Source: Comamonadaceae bacterium
Lineage (GTDB): Bacteria; Pseudomonadota; Gammaproteobacteria; Burkholderiales; Burkholderiaceae_C
Assembly (NCBI GenBank): GCA_947494405.1
Contig: CANLWQ010000057.1
Coordinates: forward strand, 1 to 9,633
Direction: 5' to 3'
DNA: 9,633 nt
Made by a program: the position numbers and the translations under genes. Shown here in pieces: positions 5,810 to 9,633 of the stretch (its first letter is position 1; every line of letters begins with the position of its first letter). The notes under the pieces were generated by a model, which did not search any database, had not been told where the DNA came from, and saw only the letters and a list, made by a program, of their open reading frames with translations.

Positions 5810-7201
5810 ATGACAACTTCTTTCAAATCGCTTTCTCTTTCCCCCGAAACCCTCGCCAACCTCGATCAACTCGGCTACACCGAGATGACTGCCATCCAAG
5901 CGGCAAGTTTGCCGCTGGCGCTGGAGGGTAAAGACCTGATCGCCCAAGCCAGTACCGGCAGCGGCAAAACAGCGGCCTTTGGCTTGCCACTGGTGGAGAA
6001 ACTCACCGCCAACTTTCATGCGGTGCAAGCACTGGTGATGTGCCCGACCCGCGAATTGGCTGACCAAGTCACCACCGAAATTCGTCGCTTGGCTCGCGCC
6101 ACCGCCAACATCAAAGTGGTGACGTTGTGTGGCGGCGTGGCCTTGCGCGGCCAAGAGCAAAGCTTGCAGCATGGTGCGCATGTGGTGGTGGGCACACCAG
6201 GGCGCATCTTGGACCATTTAACGCGTGGCAATTTGCGTTTGGATTCGGTCAAAACCTTGGTGCTGGATGAAGCAGACCGCATGCTGGACATGGGTTTTTA
6301 CGACGATATGAAACAGCTGATTGCCCAAATCCCTGCGCAGCGACAAACCCTGTTGTTCTCTGCCACTTACCCCGAGGGTATTGCCAAGATGTCGGCGCAA
6401 TTCATGCGCACGCCGCAAACCGTGAAAGTTCAAACCGTGCATGCTGCGGACAAAATCCGCCAAGTCTTTTACGAGGTACGCGAAGACGAACGTCTGCATG
6501 CGGTGTCTTTGCTGCTCAACCACTTCAGGCCTGAATCGACACTGGCGTTTTGCAACACCAAACAGCAGTGCCGTGAGTTGTTGGCGGTGCTGCAAGCGCA
6601 AGGTTTTGATGCGCTGGCGCTGTACGGTGAATTGGAACAACGCGAGCGCGATCAGGTGCTGGTGCAATTTGCCAACCGCAGTTGTTCGGTGTTGGTGGCC
6701 ACTGATGTGGCTGCGCGCGGCTTGGACATCAGCCAGTTGAATGCGGTCATCAATGTGGAAGTCACGCCAGACGCTGAATTGCACATACACCGCATTGGCC
6801 GCACCGGCCGCGCAGATGCACAAGGACTGGCGCTGACCTTGGCCAGTTTGGATGAGATGGGCGCAGTCGGGCGTGTCGAGGTCTTGCAAGGCCAAGAATC
6901 CCAATGGGCGAAGTTGTCCGAGTTAAGCCCTGCCGTTGGCGACAAACTGCAAGCCCCTATGCGCACATTGCAAATAGTGGGTGGGCGAAAAGAAAAAATC
7001 CGCGCTGGTGATGTGCTGGGCGCGATGACGGGGGAGGCGGGTTTCACTGCCGATCAAATCGGCAAGATCAATGTGAACGAGTTTTCCACCTATGTGGCGG
7101 TGGACAGAGCCATCGCTCAGACAGCGGTTGAGAGGTTGACCAAGGGGCGCATCAAAGGCAAAAGCGTGAGGGTGCGTTTGTTGGACGACTCCGCGAATTA
7201 A
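5810..7201 (+). CDS. dbpA: ATP-dependent RNA helicase DbpA (DEAD-box)
   Basis: DbpA remodels 23S rRNA during late 50S assembly and is targeted to helix 92 by its C-terminal domain. The protein is 463 aa (E. coli about 457). All core motifs are present: Q motif MTAIQ (26-30), Walker A STGSGKT (48-54), PTREL (79-83), TPGR (129-132), DEAD (153-156), SAT (184-186), TDVAARGLD (298-306) and HRIGRTGR (327-334). A DbpA-type RNA-binding domain occupies about 385-460 (KIRAGDVLGAMTGEAGF at 396-412). That domain separates it from RhlE, SrmB and other DEAD-box paralogues. The ATG at 5810 matches the family N-terminus (MTTSFKSLSLSP); an in-frame TTG seven codons earlier is less likely. There is no strong Shine-Dalgarno sequence. 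The gene follows the CDF gene by 31 bases, and its stop overlaps that of ybeY on the other strand. Confidence 0.95.
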   Translation: MTTSFKSLSLSPETLANLDQLGYTEMTAIQAASLPLALEGKDLIAQASTGSGKTAAFGLPLVEKLTANFHAVQALVMCPTRELADQVTTEIRRLARATANIKVVTLCGGVALRGQEQSLQHGAHVVVGTPGRILDHLTRGNLRLDSVKTLVLDEADRMLDMGFYDDMKQLIAQIPAQRQTLLFSATYPEGIAKMSAQFMRTPQTVKVQTVHAADKIRQVFYEVREDERLHAVSLLLNHFRPESTLAFCNTKQQCRELLAVLQAQGFDALALYGELEQRERDQVLVQFANRSCSVLVATDVAARGLDISQLNAVINVEVTPDAELHIHRIGRTGRADAQGLALTLASLDEMGAVGRVEVLQGQESQWAKLSELSPAVGDKLQAPMRTLQIVGGRKEKIRAGDVLGAMTGEAGFTADQIGKINVNEFSTYVAVDRAIAQTAVERLTKGRIKGKSVRVRLLDDSAN

Positions 7202-7653
7202 ATATAGGGGCTAGCAAAACCCAAATCTGCCAGCACAGTCACCTCATGTGCCTCCATGGCCTTGGCGTCTTTCAACGAGGTTTCATGGTCCCAGCCTTGG
7301 GCATGTAAAGTGCCGTGCACCAGCAAATGCGCGTAATGCGCGGCCAAGGTTTTGCCTTGTTCTTTGGCTTCTTGTGCCACCACAGGCGCACACAACACCA
7401 AGTCGGCCATCACCATCGGTGACTGCGCGTAATCAAACGTCAAGACATTGGTGGCATGGTCTTTTTTGCGATAGTTCAGATTCAGCGCACGGCCCTCTTC
7501 AACCCCCACTATGCGCACCGTGATTTCGGCGTCACTCGCCAAGGCGTAGCGAATACAACGCGTCACAAAATGTCTGGGCAATGCAGCGCGGTGTCTGGCT
7601 GCGTAGGAAATGTCTGCAAATTGCAAAGAGAGTTGAAGCTTAGCTAGCGGCAT
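7198..7653 (-). CDS. ybeY: Endoribonuclease YbeY (rRNA maturation factor)
   Basis: YbeY is a zinc-dependent endoribonuclease involved in 16S rRNA 3'-end maturation and ribosome quality control. At 151 aa it has the usual length. The UPF0054 signature is complete: HGTLHAQGWDH with zinc-ligand histidines H113, H117 and H123. The conserved LNLNYRKKDHATNVLTF segment (57-73) includes R62, probably the equivalent of the functionally important R59 of E. coli. The ATG (7651-7653) starts two bases after the phoH stop, and AGAGG, contributed by the last codons of phoH, lies 7 bases upstream, so the pair is probably translationally coupled. The stop TAA shares a TTAA with the dbpA stop on the opposite strand. 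In E. coli ybeX (corC) and lnt follow ybeY; here the operon ends at ybeY. Confidence 0.95.
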   Translation of the reverse strand: MPLAKLQLSLQFADISYAARHRAALPRHFVTRCIRYALASDAEITVRIVGVEEGRALNLNYRKKDHATNVLTFDYAQSPMVMADLVLCAPVVAQEAKEQGKTLAAHYAHLLVHGTLHAQGWDHETSLKDAKAMEAHEVTVLADLGFASPYI

Positions 7654-7655
7654 GC

Positions 7656-8594
7656 TTAAGCCTCTTTGCGCTGCTTGTCGTAGGCATCCACGATACGTGC
7701 CACAAGTGGATGACGAACCACATCTTTGCTGGTGAAGTGGGTGATGGCAATGCCAGATACGCGGCGCAGCACATGTTCTGCGTCCACCAAACCGCTGGGA
7801 CTGCCTTTGGGTAAATCGATTTGGCTCACGTCGCCGGTGATGACGGCCTTGGCACCAAAGCCTATGCGGGTGAGAAACATCTTCATTTGCTCGGGTGTGG
7901 TGTTTTGCGCTTCATCCAAAATAATGAAGGCGTTGTTCAAGGTTCGACCCCGCATAAAGGCCAGCGGCGCAATTTCTAAAGCGCTGCGCTCAAACGCTTT
8001 TTGCACCTTGTCAAAGCCCATCAATTCATACAGTACATCGTACAAAGGGCGCAAATAGGGATCGACTTTCTGCCCCAAATCGCCTGGCAAGAAGCCCAAT
8101 TTTTCACCCGCTTCCACGGCGGGGCGGGTGAGGATGATGCGTTGCACCGCGCTGCGTTCCAGTGCATCAACCGCGCTGGCAACCGCCAAATAGGTTTTGC
8201 CCGTGCCTGCTGGACCAATGCCAAAGGTGATGTCGTGTTGAGCAATGTTCTCCAAATACAGGGCTTGGGTGGGCGTGCGGGCTTGTACATCGTTACGCCG
8301 GGTTGAAAGTGTCGAAGCGCCATCACTGTGGGGTGGCATGTGCTCATCGCCAGCCAGCATCAGTTGCACCTGTTCTTTGGCAACAGGCTTGGCTGCGCGC
8401 TCGTACAAGGCTTGCAACACCTCCAAGGCGCGGGTGGCTTTGGCTTTGTGGCCATCGATTCTGAATTTCTCATGGCTGTGAGAAATTTTGACGCTGAGAC
8501 CGACTTCGATGGTGCGTAAATGCTCATCCATGGGGCCACACACGTGGCCAAGTCGGGTGTTGTTAGAAGGGCTGAAAGTGTGGCGCAGAATCAA
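7656..8594 (-). CDS. ybeZ: PhoH-like ATPase (YbeZ family)
   Basis: This cytoplasmic P-loop NTPase of the PhoH family is known to partner YbeY in rRNA processing; its precise activity is still debated. With the start chosen here it has 312 aa. An N-terminal KH-like region (about 1-65) is followed by the NTPase domain with Walker A GPAGTGKT (127-134), TRPAVEAGEKLGFLPGDL (156-173), Walker B IILDEAQN (224-231) and ITGDVSQIDLP (252-262). I chose TTG at 8594 because the family N-terminus is (M)ILRHTF, which begins exactly there. The open frame extends to a GTG at 8657, but that would overlap the first codons of ruvA and lie upstream of the best promoter candidate. The Shine-Dalgarno sequence is weak (GGA, 8 bases upstream). 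It forms an operon with ybeY. The gene is also called phoH in many genomes. Confidence 0.93.
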   Translation of the reverse strand: MILRHTFSPSNNTRLGHVCGPMDEHLRTIEVGLSVKISHSHEKFRIDGHKAKATRALEVLQALYERAAKPVAKEQVQLMLAGDEHMPPHSDGASTLSTRRNDVQARTPTQALYLENIAQHDITFGIGPAGTGKTYLAVASAVDALERSAVQRIILTRPAVEAGEKLGFLPGDLGQKVDPYLRPLYDVLYELMGFDKVQKAFERSALEIAPLAFMRGRTLNNAFIILDEAQNTTPEQMKMFLTRIGFGAKAVITGDVSQIDLPKGSPSGLVDAEHVLRRVSGIAITHFTSKDVVRHPLVARIVDAYDKQRKEA

Positions 8595-8595
8595 G

Positions 8596-8625
8596 TTGAT
8601 AATCCGTTGAAATTTCCCCAATGAT
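8596..8625 (+). promoter_or_regulatory. Weak candidate ruvAB promoter in the phoH/ruvA gap
   Basis: TTGATA (8596-8601) is followed after 18 bases by AATGAT (8620-8625; four of six match a -10). The predicted start of transcription would then fall almost at the ruvA ATG, leaving little or no leader. A TAGG (8625-8628) sits 6 bases before the ATG. I see no obvious LexA-type CTGT-N8-ACAG box in this gap, although ruvAB is SOS-controlled in E. coli. Confidence 0.2.
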
Positions 8626-8650
8626 AGGCATTCGATGATCGGCAAGTTAA
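8621..8650 (-). promoter_or_regulatory. Candidate phoH-ybeY promoter overlapping the start of ruvA
   Basis: On the minus strand, TTAACT (complement of 8645-8650) and TATCAT (complement of 8621-8626; five of six match TATAAT) are separated by 18 bases. Transcription would then begin about 20-25 bases before the TTG at 8594, giving a short leader. The -35 element would lie within codons 4-6 of ruvA, so the two divergent units would share sequence. This is pattern-based only. Confidence 0.35.
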
Positions 8651-9210
8651 GCGGCACCCTGAGCGAAAAAAATCCTCCCCAAGTATTGGTGGATTGCCAA
8701 GGCGTGGGTTACGAGGTGGATGTGCCCATGAGCACCTTCTACAACCTGCCTGCTGTGGGTGAAAAAGTGTCTCTGCTGACACATTTTGTGGTGCGCGAAG
8801 ATGCGCAAATCTTGTACGGTTTTGGCTCTAGTGAGGAACGCGCCGCGTTTCGTCAGTTGATCAAAATTTCAGGTGTGGGGCCTCGCATGGCTTTAGGTGT
8901 TTTGAGCGGCATGAGCGTGGCCGAGTTGGCGCAAGCCATCACTTTGCAAGAAGCAGGTCGTTTGGTGAAGATTCCTGGCATTGGCAAAAAAACCGCCGAG
9001 CGTTTGTTGCTGGAACTCAAAGGCAAGATGGGTGCAGACATGGGGCCAGCCACTGCCTCTGCCGCAGACAGCACGCAAAACGACATACTGCAAGCGCTGG
9101 TGGCATTGGGTTACAGCGACAAAGAAGCCGCCTTGAGTCTTAAAGCTTTGCCTGCAGGTGTGGGTGTGAGTGAGGGCATCAAGTTCGCCCTCAAGGCATT
9201 GGCCCGATAA
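8635..9210 (+). CDS. ruvA: Holliday junction branch migration complex subunit RuvA
   Basis: RuvA binds four-way DNA junctions as a tetramer and loads the RuvB motor for branch migration in recombinational repair. The 191-aa protein shows domain I (1-65, MIGKLSGTL start), with the acidic-pin pair E55-D56 in the same positions as in E. coli. Domain II has two helix-hairpin-helix motifs, ISGVGPRMA (78-86) and IPGIGKKTA (113-121). After a flexible linker (about 134-148) the C-terminal domain III (about 149-191) contacts RuvB. It is slightly shorter than the E. coli protein (203 aa), mainly in the linker. The ATG at 8635 matches the family start. ruvC is not upstream; instead phoH is transcribed divergently with 40 bases between start codons. 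ruvB follows after 8 bases, so the two are surely one operon. Confidence 0.97.
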   Translation: MIGKLSGTLSEKNPPQVLVDCQGVGYEVDVPMSTFYNLPAVGEKVSLLTHFVVREDAQILYGFGSSEERAAFRQLIKISGVGPRMALGVLSGMSVAELAQAITLQEAGRLVKIPGIGKKTAERLLLELKGKMGADMGPATASAADSTQNDILQALVALGYSDKEAALSLKALPAGVGVSEGIKFALKALAR

Positions 9211-9218
9211 GCAAAGTC

Positions 9219-9633
9219 ATGAGCATTCAAACCGACAACTTTGGCGAAGACTTCAACCCTGCACCCCGCGTGGTGTCAGCCGCCCCCGTGAATCCCCGCG
9301 AAGAGGCGATAGAACGTGCTTTGCGCCCCAAACTGCTGCAAGAGTATGTGGGCCAAGCCAAGGTGCGTGAGCAACTGGAAATCTTCATTGGCGCGGCACG
9401 CAACCGCGACGAAGCGCTAGACCATGTGCTGTTGTTTGGCCCGCCGGGTCTGGGTAAAACGACACTCAGCCACATCATTGCGCAAGAGTTGGGTGTGAAC
9501 CTGCGTCAAACCAGCGGTCCGGTGTTGGAAAAACCCAAAGACCTTGCGGCCTTGCTGACCAATTTGGAAAAAAACGATGTGCTGTTCATCGATGAAATTC
9601 ACCGCTTGTCGCCGGTGGTGGAAGAGATTTTGT
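9219..9633 (+). CDS. ruvB: Holliday junction DNA helicase RuvB, N-terminal part (3' end outside window)
   Basis: The first 138 codons of the AAA+ motor that, as hexamers flanking RuvA, pumps DNA through Holliday junctions. The visible part includes the N-terminal segment with [20 protein letters not shown] (34-53), Walker A GPPGLGKT (74-81) and Walker [10 protein letters not shown] (122-130). The [18 protein letters not shown] segment (99-116) is also typical of RuvB. The family is about 340 aa, so roughly 40 percent is present; the rest, including sensor motifs and the winged-helix domain, lies beyond the right edge. The ATG at 9219 is 8 bases after the ruvA stop and has no strong Shine-Dalgarno sequence, which suggests coupling to ruvA. 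The frame is open to the last base with no interruption. Confidence 0.96.
   Translation, partial: MSIQTDNFGEDFNPAPRVVSAAPVNPREEAIERALRPKLLQEYVGQAKVREQLEIFIGAARNRDEALDHVLLFGPPGLGKTTLSHIIAQELGVNLRQTSGPVLEKPKDLAALLTNLEKNDVLFIDEIHRLSPVVEEIL

Noticed and set aside
5717..6217. 166-codon minus-strand open frame spanning the CDF/dbpA junction
   Set aside because: It overlaps two confident genes in antisense, is His-rich with no recognisable domain and has no start signal.
6218..6904. Long (228-codon) open frame on the minus strand inside dbpA
   Set aside because: It lies wholly antisense to well-conserved helicase motifs, its product is His/Gln-rich with no recognisable domain, and no ribosome-binding site is evident. 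It is a by-product of dbpA codon usage.
8595..8634. LexA/SOS box before ruvA
   Set aside because: No CTGT-N8-ACAG-like palindrome is visible in the 40-base gap, so SOS control cannot be supported from this sequence.
1..9633. Novel defence, mobile or other undescribed system
   Set aside because: Every stretch is accounted for by recognisable housekeeping genes with uniform codon use. There are no repeats, integrase, toxin-antitoxin-like pairs, CRISPR arrays or unexplained gaps.

Overview
The window is ordinary bacterial chromosome, densely packed with housekeeping genes. Protein similarity and gene order point to a betaproteobacterium of the order Burkholderiales, most likely Comamonadaceae (Limnohabitans/Rhodoferax-like). 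Evidence includes the L13-S9-ErpA order, the PhoH N-terminus of the ILRHTF type, and moderate-GC codon usage that looks uniform throughout. I see no tRNA or rRNA gene, insertion sequence, prophage, CRISPR array or other sign of transfer. No gap between genes exceeds about 150 bases.

Layout, left to right. (1) The end of rplM (L13) overlaps rpsI (S9) by four bases, and a strong intrinsic terminator follows. (2) erpA, an A-type iron-sulfur carrier, lies behind a short intergenic region holding an IscR-like palindrome. (3) On the minus strand, a membrane-anchored M23 endopeptidase (MepM-like) and anmK form a two-gene murein operon that runs head-on into erpA with only 3 bases between the stop codons. 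(4) Divergent from it on the plus strand come tyrS, a cation-diffusion-facilitator (CDF) transporter and the DEAD-box helicase dbpA. Gaps there are about 30 bases and no terminator is visible, so the three may be one transcript. (5) On the minus strand, phoH (ybeZ) and ybeY are 2 bases apart. ybeY converges on dbpA so tightly that both stop codons are read from one TTAA. (6) Divergent from phoH, ruvA is followed by ruvB, which runs off the right edge.

Functional themes: ribosome and translation (L13, S9, TyrS, DbpA, YbeY, PhoH/YbeZ), murein turnover and recycling (M23 endopeptidase, AnmK), Fe-S assembly (ErpA), metal efflux (CDF) and recombinational repair (RuvAB). The erpA/anmK/M23/tyrS block resembles, from memory, an arrangement also found in Pseudomonas, so it appears to be an old conserved neighbourhood.

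I found no convincing undescribed system. The points worth a second look are small: the putative IscR operator before erpA, unusual metal-site residues in the CDF protein, extreme packing of the convergent gene pairs, and non-ATG starts with a phoH promoter candidate lying inside ruvA.
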